64,000 bases of DNA from Adiantum capillus-veneris. Taxonomy: Eukaryota > Streptophyta > Polypodiopsida > Polypodiales > Pteridaceae. The stretch covers positions 14,023,446-14,087,445 of the forward strand of contig CM043969.1 of NCBI GenBank assembly GCA_014529385.2. The letters run 5' to 3'. The stretch's first letter is position 1, and every line of letters starts with the position of its first letter. Of this stretch, positions 55,445-64,000 are shown piece by piece. Made by a program: the position numbers and the translations under genes. Under the pieces are notes generated by a model, which was given only the letters and a program-made list of their open reading frames with translations, made no database searches and was not told where the DNA came from.

Positions 55445-55599
55445 CCAGCATGATTTTGAGCCCATTTTGCATATTTTTTTACCTACCTTGCATCCTTAGG
55501 CCCTGAATAGCTCATGTTTCAATTTTCAAGTCATTTGGATAGTTAAAAGCTTCACTTCGGCTTTCAGTACTAAAAAGACACTAACTTATGAAATTGGAG

Positions 55600-55605
55600 T
55601 TACAG
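55600..55605 (+). promoter_or_regulatory. Candidate splice acceptor before ORF3
   Basis: TTACAG precedes the ORF3 ATG by five bases, with a CTAAC branch-like motif about 20 bases upstream. Splicing from a leader donor would explain how a third ORF far from the LTR is expressed; no donor is identified. Confidence 0.4.
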
Positions 55606-55610
55606 GATCC

Positions 55611-58600
55611 ATGGATTCCACCAAGTCATCGGCAATGAAGAGAAAAAGACCGACAATCAAAGATGCTATTGCAAAAGCGGAACCCTTTGACATTCCAGCA
55701 GAAACCCTCAAGCCAACCAAAACTTGGGTGGAGGAAGCAGTATTGGAGAAAGAGGGAATAAAGATCTACCAGGGGACTTTCAGAGATCCTCAAGGGCAAG
55801 CGGTGGATGTACCGATGATCCCACAGGAATTGGTAGATTATAGCAGGTCAGGAGACATCAGCAGGTACCTGGAAAGGGCAGACTTGCATAGTTTCTTCAC
55901 CTCGAGACCATCAGGTGTGGATACAAGAAGAGTGTACGAGTTGGCAACATCCATTCAGAAGGATGGAAAAGCCACATTGACAGCCATGGATGGAGATAAG
56001 GTAGAAGTATAGATCACTCCACAGCTAATTGCAGACGCATTGAAGTTGCACAACAAAGGGAGCTCGGTCAGGGAAAGAAGAGAGGCCATAGAGGTCTATG
56101 GGCCCAAGAAACAGAATGCGACCTATGGAGATATGGCGGACCCAAGAGCGGCAACCCTTTGCCGACTGTACAACCAATTTCTTCATGTTTGCAGTAAAAG
56201 ACCGCAAAAGTATACGACACCACCCCATGCCATTGCGACCACCATCACATGGGCATTAAAGAGCAATATGCCAAAAGAGGTGAATTACGCTCAACACATC
56301 TACGAGCAAGTAATTGCCATGCACAAGGAGAAGCCAAAATACATAGGAGGAGCAAAAATTCTGACAAGAATAGCTTATGAAGCTATTGGAGCTAGAGATC
56401 AGTGGCCAAAGGCTCCCTCCCAGAATGAGTGGCTTAGTGAAGCCGACGAGGAGGAAAAACAGCCCGAAGTACCCAAGAGAGCATCCACAAGAGCACGCCA
56501 GAAACTAGAAGTAGTTTCAGAACCTGAAGAGGATGTGGACGAGCCACTTAAGAAGAAAGGAAAGAAGAAGGTTTCTCCCAAGCAAACCAAAAGTCAGAAA
56601 GCGGCAAGGATGGAAAGATTAGTGGAGCAGTTTAGAGCGGAAAGAGCTCTAAATGGTGACTTTGAAGAAAAGTGGGTGCCAGACCCCACTAAAGTCGGAA
56701 CTAGCTCGGCCAGGCCACATATTGATCAATACGATCAATATATTAAAGCTTATGAGGAGTCAGAGGCTATTTTGGAGCAGCAACCTGTCGAGCCATACAC
56801 TGAAGAGGAGGTACAGCAATTAAAAGCTGAGCTGAAAAAAGACGACAAGGGGAAAAGGAAAGTAGATGAGTCTACTAAGCCTCAAGAGAAAGATGGGCAA
56901 GCCGACAAGGGGAAAGCCAAGGAAGCTGAGGACAAACATCCCTCTATGACTGATGTACCAAGCCCGAAGAAGACGGAAAAAATTGTGGAAGAGACCACAG
57001 TAGAGGTGGACAGAGATGTTTTGGAAAAGCTAGAAGCCGAGACCAAAGAAAAGAAGATAGATCCAGTTCAGCAAAAGAGAAATGATTATGAGGATCTGGT
57101 AGAGATAGGATACACCGAAGAAGAGGCCCTTGAGGCAGTTTATGGGATCACCCTACAAAAACAAGATGAACGGAGAGGGACGGAGAAAAAGACAAAGAGT
57201 AAAAAAGAAAGTGAAGAGAAACTGGACGAACCGAAAGTACTAGAAGAGCCAAAGCCAGTGGAGGTGGTGGAGGAAATAGCTTTAGAGTTCACAGATGATG
57301 ATGAAAAAGACATGCACATGGTGCATGAACTGCTCAGCAAGATAAAAGAAAGGTCCAAAGCAAAGGAAGTAGAGATTGAGACAGCCAAACAAAGGGAAGC
57401 AGAGTTGCAGAGAAATTTAGAGAATGCTATGGCTGAATCTGAAAGTCATAAAGCATCACTCTATGACGCGGAAAACGAGAGAGACGGCTTGGTACTCCAG
57501 CTAGCCGAAGCTTCAAGAGAAGTAACAAGTGCACAGGAAGCAAGGGAGCGGATAGAGAATGAGTTGGAGGCGGCTAAGGATGAGCTCATTGAGCTCAGGA
57601 AAAGAGTTGAGCTCCAAGAAAGAACAATCACTAGAATCAGGTCTACCCCTAGAGTTAGCAGAGCAGGAACCGAACAAGAGGGAGCTATCGTACCAGTTTT
57701 GGAAGACCAAGTCCGAAGCTTACAAAGAGAGCTAAGATTAGAGCAAATGCAACGGTTGCACATTGCGGAGGGATCATTGGCCGCAGAGGAGAGGCTCACA
57801 TTAGAAAATCAAACACTACGGACAGAGAATGAGGCCCTCCGCAAATAGCTCCAAGATATACAAGAGCAACAAAGAAGAGAGACAGAGACACCACAAGAAG
57901 AATCAGGTGGAGCAGCCATAGAGCTACCAGAAACTGGAGAGGCAACCACAATTGAAGATCCAGCCCCAACTCAAGAGGTGGCCTTGACTTCAAGAATCTC
58001 TGAAGAAGAAGAACAAAGGCTCCATGACCAAATAGAAAAGTCAGCAGAGGAGAGTGCCAAGGCGGAAATGGAATGGGAGAGGAGACTCCTAATCTCCATT
58101 ATACTTCAGGGACTAGACACAAAAGTGCTCCATGAACAGTGGATGCAACCCAGCCTGCCTTTCCCTTTGATGAAATTTGAAGTGCTAAAGACGAAAAAGA
58201 GAATAGAGGAGGAGCAGTATGTCGCTCTTTACGAAGGCGACATCACAAAGGAGGAACAATCAAAGAAGATAGTAGATTCACAACCTAGATGGAGGAAAGG
58301 TTGGCTGAACAAATACCCAGCCTACCTCATCTACTTGGTGGAGGCACCAAAGGAGATTCGGGAGGATGCAACCTTCTGCCCGGTGCCAAGAGTCAGAAAC
58401 TGGAAAGAGCATGGCAGGATTGCAGAAAAGAAGCCAAATTGGCTTAATTATCCCAGGATGCCAGGACCAAAGGTAGGAGAGAGAATACGTAAAGGCTACA
58501 TGGTGAAAACCCTAACAGGCACCATCAAGCTCTTTACTGGCTCTCCTGACCTTTCATGTCAGATGCTCAAGAAAATCTGCAGGACTCTCTTAGCTTGCAT

Positions 58601-58886
58601 TGAAGTGTTCACGCCAGATAAAGCCACGACCTCGATTCTACTATCGACGGCCGACACGGTGACTGATATGATGTACGATCTTTCATTGCAGCCTTCTCCA
58701 AAAGTGTTACACCTCCTATACCAAAGGATTATGTTTTTGCTTGGCTTCCACATGCAAACATTCGAAGAAGCTTTCTACACCGGCTTTTTCACCCACGAAA
58801 GCAAAATATTCGGCCCAACCTTGACCATCGGCAACCTACGATACGAATCACATTTGCAGATGCTCAAGACAACAGGACTTTATTGA
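55611..58886 (+). pseudogene. Element B third ORF (additional ORF), two stops
   Basis: One frame of 1091 codons starts at ATGGATTCC and ends at TGA 58886, interrupted by TAG at 56010 and at 57846 (each one transition from CAG or similar). The N-terminal 230 residues look globular (DTRRVYELATSIQKDGKATL; LCRLYNQFLHVCSKRPQKYT; AKILTRIAYEAIGA) and resemble in layout the plant-transposon-protein domain found in some gypsy elements. A long Lys/Glu-rich region and a coiled coil (about 57330-57845, e.g. ARERIENELEAAKDELIELR) follow. The C-terminal 250 residues form a second globular part (PKVLHLLYQRIMFLLGFHMQ). No signal peptide or clear membrane segment is seen, so an envelope role is not supported. 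Additional ORFs at this place occur in Athila- and Ogre-type elements. Confidence 0.75.
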
Positions 58887-58923
58887 CCAAGCATAAAATT
58901 CATGTTAGGGATGACATGAACGC

Positions 58924-58935
58924 GGAGGGGGGGAG
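58924..58935 (+). other. Element B polypurine tract
   Basis: GGAGGGGGGGAG directly before the LTR start TGTTGAGCC; it is duplicated at 42378-42389. Confidence 0.9.
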
Positions 58936-59227
58936 TGTTGAGCCAGCAGAGGATCACACCCACATTTTTGCTCACACTCATCATTTTGTAACCATTGATT
59001 GTAATAAATGTCTTTCCGACATTAATTTTGATTTGAGCCATTCATTAAGTAACGGGACTCAATTGAGTTTCTAGCTTGTAATCCCGAAGTAATTTCACTT
59101 GCTGATGTAATTAGTTAGAGATGTTCTCACCTCCAAGGCTGAGGTATATAAGCCAAACTTTTTGTAACCTAAAGTGGTCAGATTATTAATCAAAGTGAGT
59201 TTTTTGAGCGCCGTGACTGTGTCTGAG

Positions 59228-59267
<40 letters not shown>

Positions 59268-59887
59268 CTACTTGCTACGCGAGCTACGGAGCCGCCATTG
59301 GAGAAGCGACACCGCCATTGTGTTAGCAACGGCGAGAGCTACGCACAGATACCAAGAGTGCGCGCTATTGGCTTCTATGTGTGGTAAGTTCCTACGAGCT
59401 TCGGTGTGAGTTTTCTTCCAACTCGTGTGTCGGAATGGAGCGTGCAACATATCTATAGAACCACAACGAGTAGAGCTACACATTAGTACCATCGGGGTCA
59501 AGTTTCTATCACCTGTATTTTTCGTCCTGTCTTCATACGCATTTACCGCACGGAGTGGTTATAGGTTGATTTTGTAGTTCAAGTCTTTAGGGTGTTGTTC
59601 TTACCTAGTGTATAGACTTCCTCTTGAGTTTGAGATCGATTCAATGATTCTAGATCCTGTTTCGTATAGCATTCGTTCGTAGTACGGACTTCAGTCACTT
59701 GCGTATTTTAGAACTTAGATTTGATTTCCTTAGTAGTGATTGTAATTAGAAGGTCGAGTAGGTGATTTCACACCCACCTAGTTGTTTCCATGCGCCTGCG
59801 GGTCAAGCTCCGTTCTCGTCTGGCAAATTCTGTTGTTGGTTGAGTTCTCGCTATTTAGCTTCCGCTAGCGGAGTAACCGCCTTAACA
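58936..59887 (+). repeat. Element B right terminal LTR
   Basis: This starts TGTTGAGCCAGCAGAGG and ends CCGCCTTAACA, followed by GTCCG of the satellite. It carries a TATA box (TATATAA, 59145-59151) and a (GA)n tract (about 59230-59261). It matches the inverted copy at 40743-41680. Confidence 0.93.
59145..59151 (+). promoter_or_regulatory. TATA box of the element B LTR
   Basis: TATATAA about 210 bp into the LTR. The truncated LTR at 42390 breaks off exactly here. Confidence 0.65.
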
Positions 59888-60135
59888 GTCCGTTTATGTT
59901 TTTCCATAGAAAAACACGAACGGACTTCAGAAACTGCTTCTATATTTGGCGTTTCTTCTTACAATTTTGCCTACAGCTTGCCATACACGCTCCTTACATT
60001 GCCTAAAGCTTACCTAATCAACTATGGATGGTTTGGGCAAGCACACAAGCCGTTTTCTAAGTCCATTTGCGTTTTTTCATATATTAAAAAATGCGAACGG
60101 ATTTCAGAAACGGCTTATGTATTCACTGTTTCTTC
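59888..60135 (+). repeat. Hairpin satellite, continuation after element B
   Basis: The first bases (GTCCGTTTATG) continue the hairpin arm cut at 25562. One and a half units follow before a CT-rich tract. Confidence 0.92.
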
Positions 60136-60155
60136 TTGTGATTTTTCTCTTTCTC

Positions 60156-60197
<42 letters not shown>

Positions 60198-60530
60198 CCC
60201 TCCCTCTACCTCTCCATCTCTCTCTTTCTCTCTAGCTCTATCTTTTCCTCCCTCCCTCTATCTCTCTGTTTCTCTATTCTCTCTCGCTTTATCTCCCTCT
60301 CCCTCTCTATCTCTCTATCTCTCTCTCTTTTCCTCCCTCTATCTCTCTATCTTTCTCTCTAGCTCTCTTTCTCTCTACCTCTATCTTTCCCTCCTTCCCT
60401 CTAGCTCTCTTTCTCTCTACCTCTATCTTTCCCTCCCTCCCTCTATCTCTCTCTTTCTCTATTCTCTCACTTTCTCTCCCTCTTCCGCTCTACCCCTCTT
60501 TCTCTCTCTATCTATTTTAAAAATTTGGAC
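60136..60530. repeat. CT-rich low-complexity tract
   Basis: Almost pure pyrimidine (CTCT, CCCTCC, TCTATC words) over about 390 bp. Frames here are artefacts. Confidence 0.95.
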
Positions 60531-60616
60531 TCCCTCCAGTATTCCCGATGCACATACCGACGCTCACCATTGACGTCGGTAAGTTTGCGTCGGTATTCAA
60601 GTGATCTCTAGTAGTG
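60531..60616 (-). repeat. Orphan right terminus of a third CACTA element
   Basis: The minus strand reads CACTACTAGAGATCACTTGA and then repeated ACCGACG words, a CACTA-type TIR with subterminal motifs. No matching left end was found between 19887 and 22000. It may bound an element holding the satellite and the CT tract. Confidence 0.6.
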
Positions 60617-60639
60617 AAAAGGCGTACCGCCTTTATCCA

Positions 60640-61107
60640 AACACACACATCATAGGGGAGAGGGCTTACCGTACGCGATCGACATCAGCGGTAGCATCAT
60701 CTTGGATGACGAAGGCAAGAACGTGATCTCGTCCATGCACGGCCTTTGCTCTCAGGTGTTTCGACACTAGAGTGAAGTGGTGAATGCATTAAAAGACAAA
60801 TTTATCAGCATGCTGCATGACGAGTTTTCTATGTCAAATCGGGATGAGTTCTTCAATGAAGACTTGCTAAAAGGTACGGATGCGTGAATACTGCAAGCAG
60901 AAGCGCTCTAAAGTGCAGAAAGCAATAAAGCATGGGTAGAGCAGACCAGATTGACTGGCCAAAGAAGATCGGAAGAGTGTAAAGCAAGCAGCACGTGAGA
61001 ATTCAGACAAGTGGAAGCAACAAAAGGAGGTAGCCAGAGCGCGAGTAGAAGTAGGGAGTTCGCACCACTTGGGGAGCGACGGATGGATGTCGTTTGAGGC
61101 CGACCAT
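60640..61107 (+). pseudogene. CACTA-2 TNPA-like gene, first part
   Basis: The frame reads SGSIILDDEGKNVISSMHGL, CSQVFRH, then ALKDKFISMLHDEFSMSNRD and, after stops, KQQKEVARARVEVGSSHHLG, SDGWMSFEADH. The position, the helical middle and the HHLGSDGW string parallel SHLGSGGF in CACTA-1, so it is probably the TNPA-type gene of CACTA-2. Stops at about 60765 and 60885 disable it. A GTAAGT donor follows at 61108. Confidence 0.6.
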
Positions 61108-61201
61108 GTAAGTGTTATTGCATTGCCCTTTAGGTTTGGTAGTTATGGGTATTTGTAATTTTAAACTCTAACATAACATTTTCTTTGTATGTTTTGAACA
61201 G

Positions 61202-61303
61202 TGGTCGATGGTTGGACATAGCCCCACACCATACGAGCGTGAGTATGCGGACAGAAAGGGCTTAAATGTCCTTATGGACATTCAGAGTTCTCGCTCCGAC
61301 TTG
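61202..61303 (+). pseudogene. CACTA-2 TNPA-like gene, second exon
   Basis: After a TTTTGAACAG acceptor: WSMVGHSPTPYEREYADRKG, LNVLMDIQSSRSDL, then a GTTAGT donor at 61304. The intron 61108-61201 is GT-AG. Confidence 0.6.
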
Positions 61304-61423
61304 GTTAGTATTTAACCTTACACTCTTACATTTGTTAAATTTTAATAATTAACTAAAAATTAGATTGTTTTGTAATTGTATATTTATACTTACATAAAGT
61401 CTTATTGTTTTGTTTTTTTGCAG

Positions 61424-61468
61424 CATCTGACAGATATACCGCTGGGATGCAATGAGACGTCAGATTAG
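61424..61468 (+). pseudogene. CACTA-2 TNPA-like gene, last exon
   Basis: After TTTTTTTGCAG: HLTDIPLGCNETSD and TAG (61466-61468). The intron 61304-61423 is GT-AG. Confidence 0.55.
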
Positions 61469-61794
61469 TCGACATCAAAGTAGTCGTAGCTAGATAACAC
61501 TAGTTTTATTTTTTCACAGCATGTATTAAGACATGACGTGTGTACGTCAATTTTGTAACTATTGACCAACAATGTATTTTTATAATAATTAATGACAATT
61601 GTGTTGTAGCTAGTACAATTTAATCAAATCTTAATAATCAAGTGATTTTGCCTATGATGTATATAATTTTGTCAATTTATTACTTTCGTCGATATATTTT
61701 TGTCAGTTTTGCATCTTAATTTTGGAAACTTTATGTTCAAAATGGTTGATGGGGTGGCACGGTAATGTATGCCCTACCACCAAAAAAATTATTC
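61469..61794. other. CACTA-2 3' untranslated region
   Basis: AT-rich; no coding or repeat structure noted. Confidence 0.5.
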
Positions 61795-62045
61795 TTAGGC
61801 GTCGCTATATATGTCGCTATCTTTGGACTTACAGCATCGCTATATGCGTCTCTATTTGCGTCTCTATTTGCGTCGCTATATACGTCTCTATTTGTGTCTC
61901 TATATGCGTCTCTATTTGCGTAGCTATATGCGTTTCTATATTCGTCTCTATGTAGCGATGCAAATAGAGACACATATAGAGACGCATATAGAGACGCATA
62001 TAGAGACACAAATAGAAACACAAATAGCGACGTTCTCTTTGTGAT
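61795..62045. repeat. CACTA-2 right subterminal fold-back array
   Basis: About a dozen GCGTCTCTAT / GCGTCGCTAT words run forward to about 61955, then the same words run in reverse complement (ATAGAGACGC) to 62045. This makes a large imperfect inverted repeat. Frames on both strands (VSICVSICVS-like) are artefacts. Confidence 0.92.
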
Positions 62046-62099
62046 GCGCATAGCGACGCTTATAGTGACACCGGGGGTAAAAATATCCCCATGGTATTT

Positions 62100-62142
62100 T
62101 CGTCGCTAAGGCCGTCACAAGTGTGAAGAACCTCTTGTAGTG
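62100..62142. repeat. CACTA-2 right TIR
   Basis: This ends CCTCTTGTAGTG, the inverted form of CACTACAAGAGG, followed by the TSD TAC. Confidence 0.85.
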
Positions 62143-62145
62143 TAC

Positions 62146-62640
62146 AAAGCAGGGCTTGACCAAATGGCGAGGGTTGCCCTGAGCCAATCATCTAAGCTAT
62201 GCCTTTTACTTACCACATATATTATTTGCTTGCTTTCTTTTACAATCTTTGAAAAGCTAGCCACATATTGTTCTCTATCGAAGACACGATAGTTCTTGGC
62301 CTTCCAGATATTACTAAAGAAATAGTCTTTGACGATTTGAGTACAAATTAGAAGTGTAGAACTTCAAAATTGTTTGCCACCAAGGCACAAATCCCTCTTG
62401 AAATCCCCTCTCTTCCACGTCCTTTGTATCCATTTGCACATCTTTCTTGCAAGGCCTCTAATAGCCGAGCATTCCATAAAAAGGTGTCTGAGGTCTTCGC
62501 TAGTCAGTCTGCACCCTGAACATCTATCGGGCCCCGATACCACGCGGTTGAGTTGCATTTCTTCTTAAGAGCACATAGCATTCAATGGTTGGCATGTAAT
62601 AGGGTCTTAATTTGTTTTGGAATCATAATGCTTCTATTTT
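62146..62640 (-). pseudogene. L1-like LINE ORF2 C-terminus
   Basis: Reading leftward: PKQIKTLLHAN, then MQLNRVVSGPDRCSGCRLTS with a zinc-binding pattern CSGC...HLFMEC (C-x2-C-xn-H-x4-C, the zf-RVT module). Next comes KDYFFSNIWKAKNYRVFDRE, which resembles the WKxRN-x-VF string near the end of plant LINE ORF2 proteins, and LDDWLRATLAIWSSPAL. The frame reaches a stop at the CACTA-2 insertion point and continues as 3' UTR at 19886-19738. One or two shifts occur upstream of the zinc module, and RT proper is missing. Confidence 0.78.
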
Positions 62641-63495
62641 GTCTTTAGCTAAAATTGTACTCTATGCCTATAGTTTGTGAGCGTGTTTTGTCTTGAACAT
62701 GTTGAAACTACGTGATGTTGCATTGAAAAAACTCAAAAAATCAAACTGATTATAAAACCACAAAATTAGAAGCTCGCAAAACAAAAATCCCTATAGATAA
62801 CTAGGTCTACTAGTTTTAGACATGTTATCATGTTTTTAAGCCATATAAAATATTCATATGACAAGCTTTGGACTCAATGCAAAAAACTTATTTGTTATAT
62901 TTCAATAAAAAACTTAGCAATTTAGTGATCTTTTAAACAATTTGAGAACATTAGCTTTCTAAAACAAGCTTTGGAGAAAAAGAGAGTTGACCAAATTTTA
63001 TTATTTCCCACATATGAGCAACTGAAATCTTCTACTGTTTATAGCTTGTCAATGGATGTCTTCATTTCACTGCCTTAAAAAGCTTGGGTGCCCTTTCATT
63101 CTTTTTGTCTTAAAATATCAGAGTGAATCTTCACCTAACAAGGTGTACTCAGGATTCGTGAAGGCCTACTTGCTCACAAAGGACCCATTGAAAAAATAAA
63201 ACAAAGGAATATTTTAATGTTCGCATAAAAAAAAGGTAGGTCTAATAAGCATGGAAAATAATAAAACAATTTGATGAAATGGATCTTTAAGAGTTCCTTA
63301 ACCGAAAGGACTCTTTCACAAATTAAAATATTAAAAAAATTTCAATGAGTCAATACTTTACATCATGGGATCAAACTCCTATGAATGCACTCCTTAGTCC
63401 CTTGTTTGAGAGGCCAACAAACCTTAGCGAAGAAGAGAGCTAAACATACATTTTATATTTTATTATTTCCAATTACCTTTTCATATGTAACATTG
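62641..63495. other. AT-rich flank, no gene; dispersed repeat copy 2
   Basis: No supported ORF. 63195-63290 shares several phrases with 11300-11415. Similar GAGAG...TTTTATTATTTCC...CTGAAATCTT strings occur at about 62975-63035 and 63435-63490, hinting at an internal duplication. Confidence 0.45.
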
Positions 63496-63660
63496 AAATC
63501 TTTTTTTTTTCAAAAAGCAAAACTCACAATTGTGAGAGAATTATATTTATCATCCCAAATAATTACAAGGTCTTGTCATGCTCGTGTTGAGCCATGACGT
63601 CATCCAACAACCGTAATTACATCGGCTATCAGAATAGCCATGGCCATCCCACCCAACTCG
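63496..63660 (-). mobile_element. Possible second LINE 3' end
   Basis: A T-run followed by CAAAACTCACAATTGTGAG parallels the T-rich start and CTCACAATTGT at 19738-19770, suggesting a truncated copy of the same LINE family. No coding is visible. Confidence 0.4.
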
Positions 63661-64000
63661 CCCCCTTATCCTTGCATCATTGAAATCTTCATTTATTTCA
63701 TTGGTCAAAGGTCCCATTTTATAGCCTTACATGTACTCATCTAACAAAACATCAACATTTTTTGTTCTAGTTTTATTAGAATCACACTAATTTCAAAATG
63801 AGGATATATTTTCTTGAATGTGTGCGTTTGAAAATGAGAACAATCTTAAAGCTTTAGATCATATCAAACTCACATGGTGCGTTTCAATTTGGGGCAGAGC
63901 CTTCACATTGCTTCACCGTTTCTAAAATGATTTTTGCTATGTTTTTGAAAAGAGAAATTTTGATTGAATGCAAGATGGAGGACATTGAATATGGAACTAA
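63661..64000. other. No gene recognised
   Basis: AT-rich sequence to the window end without supported features. Confidence 0.5.

Larger units (their letters stand above)
54400..55450. repeat. Palindrome-bearing tandem repeat of about 284 bp (B type)
   Basis: Palindromes start at 54436, 54720, 55004, 55140 and 55421: spacings 284, 284, 136 and 281. Text between them is diverged but keeps ACACAAAAGA before and a short TCTC/CAGCATG-like phrase after several copies. The same palindrome appears at 42709 and 42989. Confidence 0.85.
52793..55610 (+). other. Element B spacer between pol and ORF3
   Basis: This is 2.8 kb of mostly non-coding sequence. It starts with GGAGGGGGGGAGG-like purines (about 52816), has a possible 90-residue basic ORF (54054-54326), and from 54400 to 55450 holds palindrome units about 284 bp apart. 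It ends in a good splice acceptor (CTAAC near 55581 and TTACAG at 55600-55605) six bases before the ORF3 ATG. Confidence 0.7.
40743..59887 (+). mobile_element. Element B: large Ty3/gypsy element with inverted terminal LTRs
   Basis: This 19.1-kb insertion in the hairpin satellite is flanked by GTCTG (split by CACTA-1) and GTCCG. Restoring the site gives the normal satellite phrase, so the two ends entered in one event. The left terminal LTR (40743-41680) is in reverse orientation; the right one (58936-59887) is forward. Inside are a duplicated 3'-end segment with a truncated LTR (41702-42604), a palindrome leader, gag, pol, a 2.8-kb spacer with palindromes, and a third ORF. No PBS is found. 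Coding frames carry eight single-codon stops but remain otherwise nearly intact. Confidence 0.85.
19887..62142 (+). mobile_element. CACTA-2: giant nested En/Spm-type transposon
   Basis: The right terminus, read inward, is CACTACAAGAGGTTCTTCAC; the left terminus is CAGTACAAGAGGTCCTTCA, with the first bases of CACTA mutated. Both ends are flanked by TAC (19884-19886 and 62143-62145), a 3-bp target duplication as CACTA elements make. GCGACGC/ATAGAGACGC subterminal repeats lie inside both ends. Its own visible genes are a TNPA-like remnant (60640-61468) and perhaps the minus-strand coding stretch at 21066-21750; TNP2 is not seen. Later insertions (element B, CACTA-1, element C) account for about 34 kb of its 42 kb. 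Confidence 0.8.

Noticed and set aside
55611-58886. Calling ORF3 an envelope gene
   Set aside because: No signal peptide, no convincing membrane segment and no glycoprotein-like features; position alone is not enough.
61722-62187. ORFs with VSICVSICVS or IETHIETHIE repeats
   Set aside because: Translations of the CACTA subterminal repeat array on both strands.

Overview
The window is nuclear DNA of a land plant with a large, repeat-rich genome. Evidence is Ty3/gypsy elements with tRNA-Asp-type primer sites, En/Spm (CACTA) transposons with DUF4218/DUF4216-type proteins, an L1-like LINE tail, GT-AG introns and long GA/GT microsatellites. A fern, lycophyte or gymnosperm would fit, but the sequence alone does not name the organism. 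I see no ordinary host gene, tRNA, rRNA or CRISPR; essentially every coding stretch belongs to a transposable element and most are broken.

Layout. (1) 1-9461: element A, a minus-strand LTR element with PBS, PPT and about 1-kb LTRs. It has gag-like remnants but no reverse transcriptase or integrase. Its leader holds about 280-bp tandem repeats, each carrying a palindrome. (2) 9462-19737: low-coding DNA with remains of other LTR elements: a possible plus-strand LTR at 12181, an integrase tail at 12.6-13.0 kb, an LTR with PBS at 13.6-14.5 kb, and a decayed minus-strand gag/integrase at 15.8-18.5 kb. (3) 19738-62640: one nest at least five levels deep. An L1-like LINE (3' end at 19738-19886, coding part at 62143-62640) was split by CACTA-2 (19887-62142, TSD TAC). 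CACTA-2 contains a roughly 171-bp hairpin satellite (21988-25562 continuing at 59888-60135). That satellite was split by Ty3/gypsy element B (40743-59887, TSD GTCYG), whose outer LTRs face opposite ways. CACTA-1 (25566-40738, TSD TCT) then landed inside the left TSD of element B, and Ty3/gypsy element C (28466-37107) interrupts the TNP2 transposase gene of CACTA-1. (4) 62641-64000: AT-rich sequence with a dispersed repeat and a second LINE-tail-like fragment.

How the pieces work. Element B encodes gag, then protease-RT-RNase H-integrase, then a further retropepsin-like domain and a tail of KQ-W-PK motifs. A separate third ORF (55611-58886) follows a 2.8-kb spacer. Eight in-frame stops break it but almost no indels. 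Element C is a Tat-type element with a second, plant/archaeal-like RNase H. CACTA-1 carries TNP2-like and TNPA-like genes, both damaged.

The most unusual signals are: palindromes with a CGCG core repeated at about 280-bp spacing in non-coding leaders of elements A and B; the hairpin satellite, with units that have lost all or part of the hairpin; the inverted terminal LTRs of element B; a tandem duplication of the integrase zinc-binding module; and a repeated KQ-W-PK motif shared by A and B.
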